From positions 2,716 to 31,984 of the forward strand of contig DAZF01000082.1 of the NCBI GenBank assembly GCA_002507205.1: DNA of 29,269 bases, written 5' to 3'. Each line of letters opens with the position of its first letter. Within the stretch, counting starts at the first letter, position 1. The position numbers and the translations under genes were made by a program. Origin of the DNA: Methanolobus sp. UBA32. Its GTDB lineage: Archaea > Halobacteriota > Methanosarcinia > Methanosarcinales > Methanosarcinaceae. Below are positions 7,272 to 15,002 of the stretch, one piece after another. The notes under the pieces were generated by a model that ran no database searches, had not been told where the DNA came from, and saw only the letters and a list, made by a program, of their open reading frames with translations.

Positions 7272-8117
7272 ATGACCGAAAAACCTATCGTCCAGCTAAA
7301 AGGAGTATCCTATTTCTACGCAAGCAGCAAGACGAGAGCTCTTGATAGCATCGATCTTGACATTTATCCCGGAGAAAAAATTGCCATCCTCGGAGCAAAC
7401 GGAGCAGGCAAATCAACACTCTTCAAACACCTTAATGGCATACTCAAACCTGCATCAGGAGATGTACTCGTAAAAGGTGAGCCCATTTCAAGGAACAATA
7501 TAAGAAGCGTCCGTCAGACCGTCGGAATAGTCTTTCAGAATCCTGACGACCAGATACTTGCACCTACTATAGAGCAGGACGTAGCATTCGGTCCGATCAA
7601 CATGGGGCTGAATGAAGACGAAGTTGAGAGAAGAGTAAAGAAAGCACTGGAACTTGTGAACCTTTCCGGATATGAAGAACGTTCACCCCATCACCTCAGC
7701 GGAGGACAGAAAAAACTGGTTGCCATTGCAGGAGTGCTTGCAATGCAACCTGAAGTGGTCGTGCTTGACGAACCGACTGCAGGACTTGATCCGTTCAGTG
7801 CTGAAAAAATAATGGAGATCATAGACGGGATGAACAAGAAATTTGGAATTACTGTTATTCTGTCCACCCATGACGTTGATATAGTCCCTCTTTTTGCGGA
7901 TGTCGTTTACATTCTCCACCACGGAAAAATAGAAGCCAGTGGCACAGCCAAAGAGATATTCAAAAAACATGCAATACTCGAAAACGCACACCTGAGAATG
8001 CCACGGATAGCAGAGGTATTTGAGTTACTTCAGGAGTCAGGCCTTGATGCTGATATAAAGATAACACCCCAGGATGCAAGGGATGAGATCATACGACTTG
8101 TAGAAAATAATAACTAA
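7272..8117 (+). CDS. cbiO: ECF transporter ATPase, cobalt/nickel type (CbiO)
   Basis: ATP-hydrolysing subunit of an energy-coupling-factor metal importer. From ATG 7272 the protein has 281 residues. Walker A is GANGAGKST (41-49), the Q-loop FQNPDDQ, the ABC signature LSGGQKK, Walker B VVVLDEPTAG and the switch histidine STHD. The frame also opens at GTG 7263, but GTGTGA at 7261-7266 is better read as the SD for ATG 7272. The partner CbiQ follows after 11 bases. The substrate-binding subunit CbiM is encoded about 1.2 kb away on the opposite strand. Cobalt demand is high in methanogens, which use corrinoid methyltransferases, but nickel cannot be excluded from sequence. Confidence 0.93.
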   Translation: MTEKPIVQLKGVSYFYASSKTRALDSIDLDIYPGEKIAILGANGAGKSTLFKHLNGILKPASGDVLVKGEPISRNNIRSVRQTVGIVFQNPDDQILAPTIEQDVAFGPINMGLNEDEVERRVKKALELVNLSGYEERSPHHLSGGQKKLVAIAGVLAMQPEVVVLDEPTAGLDPFSAEKIMEIIDGMNKKFGITVILSTHDVDIVPLFADVVYILHHGKIEASGTAKEIFKKHAILENAHLRMPRIAEVFELLQESGLDADIKITPQDARDEIIRLVENNN

Positions 8118-8128
8118 AAGGCCTGCCC

Positions 8129-8935
8129 ATGGAGATCACACTCACTGATATTGAAAGGGAAGCATACAAGGACAGCCCTGTCCACAGGCTTGACGGAAGA
8201 GTAAAGATACTTGCGACCATTGCTATCATCATTTTTGCTGTAAGCCTTCCACGCATGGATGAAGCAAACTTCATGAAACTGGCTATCATTGAATTATACC
8301 TCCTATCACTCCTTGCAATTGCAAAACTCAACCCCGTGTATACTCTCATGAGGTTTCTTTCAACATTACCATTTGGACTTGCCATAGTCATTGTACAACC
8401 TTTTGTAAGGCAGCCATTCATTGAGTCCTTTACAGTATACCCGCTTGAACTGCCACTTGGCCTCACACTAACATATGAAGGTATATTTTTCGGCATGATT
8501 CTCCTTGCAAAATACATTGTTTGCATAACCGCTATTGTACTCATGTCCTCTACCATGAAGATGAGCGACATGGTTACTTCCGCAAGAAGGCTTGGAATGC
8601 CGGCTGAATTCACCCTTATACTTTCAATGATGGTAAGATACCTGTTTGTATTCTGGATAATCCTAAAACGCATAAGGGTTGCACAGAAAACACGCCTGTT
8701 CCACATATGGAACAAGAACATACCGCGAAGATGGATCCTTGAACAGGTTGCATATACAATAAGCTCGCTGTTCATTCGTTCTTATGAACAGGGAGAAAGG
8801 ACATACATAAGCATGCTCTGCAGAGGATATTCCAGTACAAATAACATCTATATGCACAAAAATAAAATAAGGACCAATGATGTCTTTTTCTTAATCGTAA
8901 CAACATGGATATTAGTCCTGTCTGCTGTTGCATGA
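8129..8935 (+). CDS. cbiQ: ECF transporter transmembrane subunit (CbiQ)
   Basis: Coupling membrane protein that links CbiO to the substrate-specific CbiM. The 268-residue sequence has several hydrophobic helices, including about residues 28-42, 50-70, 75-95, 110-135 and 248-266. The family coupling segments are recognisable: the ARRLGMPAEFTLILSMMVRYLFVF stretch and the C-terminal RSYEQGERTYISMLCRGY, which corresponds to the R(G) coupling helix. It starts 11 bases after cbiO, so the two are co-expressed. It ends 30 bases before the convergent cbiMN-like unit. The spacer is A-rich on this strand and T-rich on the other. Confidence 0.92.
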   Translation: MEITLTDIEREAYKDSPVHRLDGRVKILATIAIIIFAVSLPRMDEANFMKLAIIELYLLSLLAIAKLNPVYTLMRFLSTLPFGLAIVIVQPFVRQPFIESFTVYPLELPLGLTLTYEGIFFGMILLAKYIVCITAIVLMSSTMKMSDMVTSARRLGMPAEFTLILSMMVRYLFVFWIILKRIRVAQKTRLFHIWNKNIPRRWILEQVAYTISSLFIRSYEQGERTYISMLCRGYSSTNNIYMHKNKIRTNDVFFLIVTTWILVLSAVA

Positions 8936-8965
8936 AAATAAAATAAAAAAGAAGAAAGAAAAGGA
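8936..8965 (-). terminator. T-rich end of the cbiM transcript
   Basis: Read on the minus strand, the spacer after the PDGLE gene is rich in T (TTTTTTATTTTATTTT at 8951-8936) and would terminate the minus-strand transcript between the convergent units. Confidence 0.45.
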
Positions 8966-9277
8966 TTATTTCTTTGCAGCTTTTCCAAGAGCAAAACTAA
9001 TCCCCAGAACAAGAAGAGTGCCTGCTACAATTGCAAGTACCTCACCCATCTTACCCTGACCTTCAATTGAGTAATCAGGCATTGGTGATTCCACAAAAGG
9101 TTCGGCTCCTTCTAATTCAGAGAGCGTTTTCTCATCAACAACTCCCCCTGCAGCACTTTCCAGTCCGTCGGGGTCAGGTGAAGCGAGGAATGGAGCGAGG
9201 ACTGATATGAGCAGAGCGATTGCAATTCCCGCATAGAGGAATTTCATGTTCATACCGGAGCTGACGTTCACACTCAT
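8966..9277 (-). CDS. PDGLE-domain accessory subunit of cobalt/nickel ECF transporter (CbiN/NikN-like)
   Basis: Small membrane protein of 103 residues with two predicted helices (about 12-29 and 77-97) and an extracytoplasmic loop that begins with the family motif DPDGLESAAGG. PDGLE proteins accompany CbiM or NikM and are needed for metal uptake. The start ATG overlaps the cbiM stop (ATGA, 9274-9277), so translation is coupled. The PDGLE type is more often associated with nickel-type modules than classical CbiN, so the metal is open. Confidence 0.85.
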   Translation of the reverse strand: MSVNVSSGMNMKFLYAGIAIALLISVLAPFLASPDPDGLESAAGGVVDEKTLSELEGAEPFVESPMPDYSIEGQGKMGEVLAIVAGTLLVLGISFALGKAAKK

Positions 9278-9924
9278 ACCCCTACCCCTTTGGTGCTTGT
9301 AAGAGATGAGTCCAGAAGATCTGGTCTTGATTTTTCGATTGCTGTGATAACTACAGCAGTTATAAGACCTTCACCAACAAATCCGATTATCAGATGATAC
9401 AACCCCATTGTTGCGAGTCCTGCCATAAGGGGGAAAGTACCTGCTATAGCCATCTGGGCAGCACATACAATCGCAGATATGAACAGACCAAACCAGGCAC
9501 CCATAAAGGATGCACCTTTGATTCCTGCTTTGTTCCTTAGAGCTACAAACGTGTAATAACCTACAAAACCGGAGATAACCCCCATGTTCAGGATGTTGGC
9601 ACCCATTGTGGTAATTCCGCCATCACCAAAGACAAAACCCTGGACAAGAAGCACAAGTGTGAGAACAAGAACACCAGCCATTGGACTTCCGAATATGATA
9701 GCAACAAGAGTTGCACCAACCATATGCCCACTGGTCCCCATGCCTATGGGAATATTGAGCGCCTGTATGGCAAATATTCCCGCAGCAAGTGCTGCCAGGA
9801 TAGGTACTTTCATGTCATCAAGTTCTTTCCTTGCCCATTTAAGGGACATAAATACGAAAGGCAGAGCAATCAACCAGTAGATGATCGCCTGACTCATAGG
9901 TATGAATGAATCTGGTATATGCAT
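9274..9924 (-). CDS. cbiM: Substrate-specific subunit CbiM/NikM of ECF cobalt/nickel transporter
   Basis: Membrane protein that binds the metal ion. The N-terminus MHIPDSFI keeps the invariant Met-His, whose histidine and amino group take part in metal binding in known CbiM/NikM proteins. The conserved GTSGHMVGATL segment near residues 63-73 supplies a further histidine, and FVFGDGGITTMGANILNMG is a family hallmark. About six to seven membrane helices fit the 216 residues. The SD GAGGA lies six to seven bases before the ATG. The gene is divergent from the radical SAM gene and convergent with cbiOQ. Confidence 0.93.
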   Translation of the reverse strand: MHIPDSFIPMSQAIIYWLIALPFVFMSLKWARKELDDMKVPILAALAAGIFAIQALNIPIGMGTSGHMVGATLVAIIFGSPMAGVLVLTLVLLVQGFVFGDGGITTMGANILNMGVISGFVGYYTFVALRNKAGIKGASFMGAWFGLFISAIVCAAQMAIAGTFPLMAGLATMGLYHLIIGFVGEGLITAVVITAIEKSRPDLLDSSLTSTKGVGV

Positions 9925-9974
9925 TTTAAGTCCTCATAAAGTTATAATTAGCGATATGAAAATTAAAGCTTTTC

Positions 9975-10010
9975 GTAACACTTGTGGATACGTTAGAGGA
10001 ACTATATATA
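9975..10010 (-). promoter_or_regulatory. cbiM promoter with GTGTTAC half-site
   Basis: On the minus strand TATATATA occupies 10010-10003 and the predicted start lies near 9981. AGTGTTAC (9982-9975) covers that start; the same octamer lies next to the cbiO TATA box. GTGTTAC-type half-sites are known from NikR operators in some bacteria, so metal-responsive repression is possible. I found no matching second half-site at the canonical distance. Confidence 0.5.
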
Positions 10011-10070
10011 CTTAATGAATTAAGAACATCAAAAATCGTATTACACGACTGAAGGAATACAAGACCAAGA

Positions 10071-10079
10071 TATATAAAA
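10071..10079 (+). promoter_or_regulatory. TATA box of radical SAM gene
   Basis: TATATAAAA with a predicted start near 10100 leaves a leader of about 17 bases before ATG 10117, which has the modest SD-like GGATGG. Confidence 0.6.
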
Positions 10080-10116
10080 GAGAAAGTGATAGAACAAGCT
10101 AAAGGATGGAACCATC

Positions 10117-11091
10117 ATGAGCAAATATTCCCCCATTATTGCTGCAAAGGCTGTCTGGCAGATGCGAATAAGAAAACGTCCTTTTGTACTATCACACGCC
10201 ATCAACTCCAGATGCAACATGAAATGCTCTTTTTGCGAGTACTGGAAAACAGAAGGCAAGGAGATGGAACTCAATGACATATTCAAACTCCTTGAAGAAG
10301 CAAGAGCATTTGGAATACTTGTATATAATGCATGGACAGTAGAACCACTCCTGAGAAAAGACCTCCCGGAAATACTGGCTTATGCAAAAGAACTCGGCAT
10401 GGTTACTTCACTCATAACAAATGGCCTTTTGCTGGAGAAGAGGATAGATGAACTGGAGAAACTGGATTATCTTTCTGTATCTGTGGACGGGACTTCCAGC
10501 TATGAGGATATAAGAGGAGTCAGTCTGGACAGGATAATGCCAGGCATAATCAAAGCAAAGAGCATGATCAAAAATCCCCTCCTGATGAACTGCGTGATAA
10601 GCGGAAAGAACCTTGATGATATAGAGGAACTGATCATCATGGCAAAAGACCTGGGTGTGAAGATATCTTTTGAGCCTATGTACGAATTCCAGGGAATAGA
10701 AAATGACACCTGGAACGATATGGGAATAAGGGAAATGGACAAGTATCGCAGGACTGTGGACAGGATAATCAAGATGAAAAAAGAAGGATATCCAATTATC
10801 AATTCCTACACATACCTGAAAATGGTCCGGGACCTCCAGACAGAATTCGTCTGCCATGCTAATGATATAATCCTGGACGTAACAGCAGACGGAAGCATTG
10901 AGAACTGCAGAATCCACCGCAAACCCATAGGCAATATCAGTGAAGGTATTGAGAATGTATGGGAGAATACAAGAAAGCTCAGAAAGGATACGGCACGCAA
11001 TTGCCAGAAATGCCTATTCTTTGGTTATGTTGAGAACAGCCTGATGTACAATTTTAACCTTGAAGTAGCACAACATTACGAATGGATGTAA
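10117..11091 (+). CDS. Radical SAM protein with C-terminal cysteine-rich (SPASM/Twitch-like) region
   Basis: Radical SAM enzymes cleave S-adenosylmethionine with a 4Fe-4S cluster. The CxxxCxxC motif is C33-C37-C40 (RCNMKCSFCEYW). The usual GGEP appears as TVEP before LLRKDLPEI, and VSVDG and SFEPMYEF mark later barrel strands. The C-terminal part has five cysteines spread through CHAND, ENCRIHRK and NCQKCLFFG, suggesting an auxiliary iron-sulfur site as in SPASM or Twitch proteins. Length is 324 residues. The substrate cannot be told. It stands alone between the cbiM promoter and the cohesin gene, with its own promoter and a hairpin terminator, so context gives no direct clue. Confidence 0.88.
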   Translation: MSKYSPIIAAKAVWQMRIRKRPFVLSHAINSRCNMKCSFCEYWKTEGKEMELNDIFKLLEEARAFGILVYNAWTVEPLLRKDLPEILAYAKELGMVTSLITNGLLLEKRIDELEKLDYLSVSVDGTSSYEDIRGVSLDRIMPGIIKAKSMIKNPLLMNCVISGKNLDDIEELIIMAKDLGVKISFEPMYEFQGIENDTWNDMGIREMDKYRRTVDRIIKMKKEGYPIINSYTYLKMVRDLQTEFVCHANDIILDVTADGSIENCRIHRKPIGNISEGIENVWENTRKLRKDTARNCQKCLFFGYVENSLMYNFNLEVAQHYEWM

Positions 11092-11118
11092 AGTCTGTCA
11101 GAATGAAATTGGCAGACT
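11092..11118 (+). terminator. Hairpin after the radical SAM gene
   Basis: AGTCTGTCA (11092-11100) pairs with TGGCAGACT (11110-11118) with one G-U pair and a nine-base loop, starting directly after the stop codon. The AT-rich ATATTTATAATATATT that follows also supplies the next gene's TATA box. Confidence 0.55.
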
Positions 11119-11121
11119 ATA

Positions 11122-11172
11122 TTTATAATATATTGCCGCTATAATATTAATATCATACTAATAAAAGGCGGT
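11122..11172 (+). promoter_or_regulatory. Promoter and SD of cohesin-domain gene
   Basis: TTTATAATATA (11122-11132) is the most likely TATA box, with a start near 11150. The SD GGCGGT (11167-11172) lies five bases before ATG 11178. Confidence 0.5.
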
Positions 11173-11177
11173 ATCAA

Positions 11178-11798
11178 ATGTCAGACAACAGGAATTATAG
11201 AATTTTTGCAACTATTTCTTTATTCACATTAATTGCCGTATCCCTCACAGGACTTGCGTGTGCTGAGACTGTTATTGGGTTTTCACCGGCACATATCAGC
11301 GTTGAGGAGAATGAGACATTCGCACTTGCGATTACGATAGAAACCGATACAAACGTATCCGGGGCAGAGCTCGAACTATCATATGACCCCTCAATTGTTA
11401 ACATAACATCTATCACTGAAGGAGATTTTTTCAAGCAGGGAGGAAAGAATACAATATTCTCAAGAGGTAATATTGATAATGAGCTTGGCACTGTTACTGG
11501 CACATATTCGGTTATAATGGGAGATGACATGCTCCTTGGCCCCGAAAATTTTGCAACCATCACCCTTGTTTCAAAAGATGAAGCAGGGATCACAGACATA
11601 GAAATGAAGAACGTGATCATAACTGATTCCACAGGAGCCAGCCTGCCAGTGACAATTAACAATGCAAAGGTAATCGTCGGTGATGTCGAGACCCCTACTG
11701 CCAATGAAGAGACTGCTCAAAGTCAGCAATCCGGACAGAATACGATCATACCTCTTGTATTCGCAATAATCTGCCTGTATTTTGTAAAAAGGAAATGA
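11178..11798 (+). CDS. Secreted, membrane-anchored cohesin-domain protein
   Basis: An N-terminal signal peptide (hydrophobic residues about 11-27, possible cleavage after ACA) is followed by one cohesin-like beta-sandwich domain at about 32-168. The typical pattern is VSGAELELSYDPSIVNITSI and GTVTGTYSVIMG. A Gln/Ser/Thr-rich linker (about 170-188) leads to a short hydrophobic helix and a basic KRK end, so the domain is displayed outside the cell. Several N-x-S/T sequons (for example NVS and NIT) suit archaeal N-glycosylation. The C-terminus resembles a stop-transfer tail and lacks a clear PEF or PGF sorting motif. Cohesins bind dockerins, but no dockerin is encoded here. Length 206 residues. 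Confidence 0.8.
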   Translation: MSDNRNYRIFATISLFTLIAVSLTGLACAETVIGFSPAHISVEENETFALAITIETDTNVSGAELELSYDPSIVNITSITEGDFFKQGGKNTIFSRGNIDNELGTVTGTYSVIMGDDMLLGPENFATITLVSKDEAGITDIEMKNVIITDSTGASLPVTINNAKVIVGDVETPTANEETAQSQQSGQNTIIPLVFAIICLYFVKRK

Positions 11799-11821
11799 AA
11801 AACAGTTACTTATAGTGGGAA

Positions 11822-12601
11822 TTATTGGCGACCCATAATTCCTATCCTTATTTCATTCCCGTTGTTCAAATGTAGCAATTGAGAGGCACTGCCCTGATTT
11901 ACCGCTATCTCGAAAAAACCGTGACTTCCTACGAGCGATAACATCCGGCCTTTTGGCACCTCGCCATAAGTTCGCAAAAACGGCATCTTCCTCCCTGCGA
12001 TTGAAAGGACAGTTCCAGGAAGCACATCTTTTTGAATCGATTCCCGGGGAATATTAGTGACTATATTACCAAACTTATCGACGTATATAACTTTTGCCTC
12101 AATGAAGTCCTTTTCTATCACATAACCTGAAAAGTCAAGGTCGATATATTCATCCGTACTATTACCAATATCCTGCAGGTCCATTCCTCGGGATACATGC
12201 GCAGCCACCGGGGCAAAGATATCTCTGCCATGGAAGGTTGAAGAAACATCGCCAAGAATCTCCTGATTCTTTATTTCAATTACCTCTAAATTCCCAAGTA
12301 AAGATGCGGCAGGAATAAGAACACCATTATCAGGACCTATGAAGTAATGCCCACCTGAGCGCACGACTATAGCTTTTCTTTCTGTGCCCACACCCGGATC
12401 GATCACAGCCACATGAATAGTTCCAGAAGGAAAATAAGTGACAGAAGAATAAAGAGCAAATGCACCCGCCCTGATATCCATAGGCGGTATCGAATGAGTG
12501 ATATCGACTATTGTTACATCCGGATTGATACCGAGCATAACGCCTTTCATGGAGGCAGGGTAGAGAGAACCGAAATCTGTTGTAAGAGTGATTACTGCCA
12601 T
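11822..12601 (-). CDS. S-adenosylmethionine hydrolase (DUF62 / SAM hydroxide adenosyltransferase)
   Basis: Family enzymes split SAM to adenosine and methionine using water; relatives are fluorinase and chlorinase. The N-terminus VITLTTDFGSLYPASMKGVM and the segments DITHSIPPMDIRAGA, HVAVIDPGVGTERKAIVV and FIGPDNGVL are hallmarks of the family. FHGRDIFAPVAAHVSRG supplies further conserved residues. The 259-residue length is normal. No SD precedes the ATG; a TATA box at 12620-12631 places the transcription start about at the start codon, so it is probably translated from a leaderless mRNA. It lies 51 bases after the histidine kinase gene on the same strand but seems to have its own promoter. 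It converges with the cohesin gene across 23 bases. Confidence 0.93.
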   Translation of the reverse strand: MAVITLTTDFGSLYPASMKGVMLGINPDVTIVDITHSIPPMDIRAGAFALYSSVTYFPSGTIHVAVIDPGVGTERKAIVVRSGGHYFIGPDNGVLIPAASLLGNLEVIEIKNQEILGDVSSTFHGRDIFAPVAAHVSRGMDLQDIGNSTDEYIDLDFSGYVIEKDFIEAKVIYVDKFGNIVTNIPRESIQKDVLPGTVLSIAGRKMPFLRTYGEVPKGRMLSLVGSHGFFEIAVNQGSASQLLHLNNGNEIRIGIMGRQ

Positions 12602-12619
12602 AATATGATTTTTGTAAGT

Positions 12620-12631
12620 TTTAATATAAAT
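12620..12631 (-). promoter_or_regulatory. Promoter for leaderless SAM hydrolase mRNA
   Basis: On the minus strand ATTTATATTAAA lies about 26 bases upstream of the A of the ATG at 12601. This is the distance expected between an archaeal TATA box and the first transcribed base. The absence of an SD agrees with leaderless translation. Confidence 0.6.
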
Positions 12632-12652
12632 ACAATACTCTGGAGATTCCGA

Positions 12653-13825
12653 TTAAACCATAATTGAGATATCGGGCTGGTTTTTGAACTGTCCCAGAGA
12701 GAAAACCAGCTCGAATCGCGCCCCCTTACCCGGCATACCAGTCTCCCGGACCCCAATACCGGTTATAGACAGTATCTCTTTTGAAAGGAAAAGTCCGTAT
12801 CCGGAACTGGAATCACCTTTCTTGAACAACTTGCTCTTATCCCCAATCCCAATACCGTCATCCTGGAATACCACCAATAATTGATTTTTTTCCTCCTCAG
12901 TAGTGATAGTGAGGGTTGTAGCCTCACTGTGCTTGATTACATTGTTGACCAGATTGTAGAACACTTTTCCTATCATTGGATCAGTGAAGATCAAATAATC
13001 TTCTGCATCTATTCGGAGATTTATTAATGTTTTATCCACCGGAACCATAGCACTGGTCAGAACATCCAGGAGATTGACCCACTGTGGAGCTTGAATGCCT
13101 ATTTCCTGATAATCCGTTGCGAACTTAATATGCCTTTCAATAGACATCACGTTCGCCTCCATTCTATGCAGCAGTTTGAGATCCCCAGGGTCCTTTATAC
13201 GCTCCATCACCAGGTACAGATATCCTTCCAGGACCATTACCTGATTGATTATATCGTGTCGGGTGATAGAGTTAAGGAGGCTGAGCTTGTTATTCGCCTG
13301 CTTAAGGGCTTCCGCCCTCTTCTCTTTCTCGGTTATATCTTCAACCACGCCATCCATGAGAATCATGTTACCATCAGAATCATACTCTGTTGAAAGAGTG
13401 ATCGAACATAGAATAGTGGTACCATCCCTTACCTTGAACACCACCTTGCGGTCCTTTATCTTACCAGTCTGCCTCAGCTCCCCCAATAACTCTGAACGGT
13501 CCCCAGGATGAAGGTAGAGATCTGCCGCAGACATATTCAGGAGCTCTTTTTCATCATTGAATCCCAGCATCTTGCAAAATGCCGGATTAGCCTGAATTAT
13601 ATGGCCATCCTCCCATGGTTCACTCCTGACAATACCTATGTTGACATTCTCTACCAGAGTACGGTACTTGTTCTCACTCTCCTGTAATGCACGCATGGCC
13701 AGGTTCAGCTCACCGATCTGCTCCTTTAACTGAGGGTAATAGCTCTTCCGGTGAGACGTTTCCCCCAATCCAATGATCTTCTTTCGGAGATCATTCAGCC
13801 TTCTATCGTCTTCAGAGTGCTTCAT
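12653..13825 (-). CDS. PAS-domain sensor histidine kinase
   Basis: A short coiled N-terminal region (about 1-50) leads into one PAS domain (about 50-167, ENKYRTLVENVNIGIVRSEP to DGVVEDITEKEK). The dimerisation helix carries the phosphorylatable histidine in ITRHDIINQ (H190), in the variant common in methanogen kinases. The ATPase domain shows the N-box NLVNNVIKHS, the G1 box DDGIGIG and G2 GYGLFLSKEIL. No membrane helix is seen, so it should sense a cytoplasmic signal. Its ATG lies inside the 3' end of the alcohol dehydrogenase gene, overlapping by 14 bases, so the two are translated from one mRNA. No response regulator is encoded in the window. Confidence 0.92.
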   Translation of the reverse strand: MKHSEDDRRLNDLRKKIIGLGETSHRKSYYPQLKEQIGELNLAMRALQESENKYRTLVENVNIGIVRSEPWEDGHIIQANPAFCKMLGFNDEKELLNMSAADLYLHPGDRSELLGELRQTGKIKDRKVVFKVRDGTTILCSITLSTEYDSDGNMILMDGVVEDITEKEKRAEALKQANNKLSLLNSITRHDIINQVMVLEGYLYLVMERIKDPGDLKLLHRMEANVMSIERHIKFATDYQEIGIQAPQWVNLLDVLTSAMVPVDKTLINLRIDAEDYLIFTDPMIGKVFYNLVNNVIKHSEATTLTITTEEEKNQLLVVFQDDGIGIGDKSKLFKKGDSSSGYGLFLSKEILSITGIGVRETGMPGKGARFELVFSLGQFKNQPDISIMV

Positions 13826-15002
13826 GGTAAAGTCTCTTTATGTCTTCTATTGTGGCAGGACGGGGATTAGTAGCAAGACAGGGATCCAGGAATGCATTCT
13901 CGCTGAGGTACTTGATGTCCTCCTCTTTTACCCCCATATTTGATAAGCCAGGTTTTATCCCCAGCTGCCCGGTCATATTTCGTAGCTCTTGTATCAGGCT
14001 ATCAGGGCCACTTTTCTGCGATGGTTTCTTTTCAGACATAATAGCCCCAAGGGCCCTGTATTTGTCCGGTGCATGAGAAAAGTTAAAGGCAACGACATGT
14101 TCCAGAAGCTGCGCATTGCATTCACCGTGAGGAGAATCCAGGTAACCCCCCAGACTATGTGCCATAGCATGTACTAAGCCCAGACTGGCGTTGGAAAATG
14201 CCAGCCCTGCATACATGCTCCCTAACATAACATTATTCCTGAACATTATGTTGTCAGGGTCACCATATACTTTTGGCAGATATTCCACCAATAGTTTAGT
14301 AGCCTCTAAAGCATACATGTCAGTCATGACAGAGGATGCATTCGAGGCATAAGACTCAAAAGCATGACAGAGAGCATCCATGCCTGTAGATGCAGTCAGT
14401 TCAGGACTCATTGTAACTGTGGTCTCAGGATCTATAAGTGTAATGTCCGGCAGCATTGTCTTGCTGATTATAGCAAACTTGCGTTTCTTCTGCTCATCAG
14501 TGATTATAGCAAATTGCGACACATCAGCAGAGGAACCGGCTGTCGTAGGAATGCATATGATAGGAGAAGCAGGCAAAGCTACTTCATCTACCCCCTCCAG
14601 CTCCAGAACACTGCACCGGTTAGACACTACCGCACCTATCGCCTTGCCACAGTCCATAGAACTGCCACCACCAACGGCCACGATAAGGTCGCAACCTTCC
14701 TCAATATAGAGCTCAGCCCCCCGCATGACCTCCGTTGATCGAGGATTTGGAGAAACGCGGTCATAGACCACAACATTCAGGCCTGCAGACCTCAGGTTAT
14801 CCTCTACTTCCCCAGCCCAACCCGCTTTGAAGATCCCCGGATCGCTGACCAAAAAAACATTCCTGCCAGCCAGACTGAGAACATATTGTGCTATGAGACT
14901 TCGGGAACCATCACCTAAAATAATTTCTGGTGCCAGGAACTTACGAGTGGGAAGGCTACCCTGCACCACATTGTTTCTTTCCTTAGTGTCTGCCCCACTC
15001 AT
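13812..15002 (-). CDS. ercA: Iron-containing alcohol dehydrogenase family protein, ErcA-like
   Basis: Class III, iron-type alcohol dehydrogenase fold of 396 residues. The NAD-binding GGGSSMDCGKAIG lies at 111-123. Metal ligands inferred by comparison with FucO are D209 and H213 (GMDALCHAFE), H278 (GLVHAMAH) and H292 (DSPHGE). The stretch PTTAGSSADVSQFAI, where most relatives have a GTGSEVT-type sequence, and the C-terminal DPCLATNPRPATIEDIKRLYHEAL resemble the bacterial ErcA subgroup, recalled from memory. ErcA in pseudomonads is linked to sensor kinases that control ethanol oxidation. Here a PAS kinase gene overlaps the 3' end, which repeats that arrangement. A 26-codon small ORF overlaps the start by ATGA; an AGGGGGAT SD lies eight bases before the ATG. 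Enzymatic activity and substrate are unknown. Confidence 0.88.
   Translation of the reverse strand: MSGADTKERNNVVQGSLPTRKFLAPEIILGDGSRSLIAQYVLSLAGRNVFLVSDPGIFKAGWAGEVEDNLRSAGLNVVVYDRVSPNPRSTEVMRGAELYIEEGCDLIVAVGGGSSMDCGKAIGAVVSNRCSVLELEGVDEVALPASPIICIPTTAGSSADVSQFAIITDEQKKRKFAIISKTMLPDITLIDPETTVTMSPELTASTGMDALCHAFESYASNASSVMTDMYALEATKLLVEYLPKVYGDPDNIMFRNNVMLGSMYAGLAFSNASLGLVHAMAHSLGGYLDSPHGECNAQLLEHVVAFNFSHAPDKYRALGAIMSEKKPSQKSGPDSLIQELRNMTGQLGIKPGLSNMGVKEEDIKYLSENAFLDPCLATNPRPATIEDIKRLYHEAL

Noticed and set aside
8089..8775. 228-residue minus-strand ORF opposite cbiQ
   Set aside because: Fully overlaps the clear CbiQ gene and has no coherent protein pattern.
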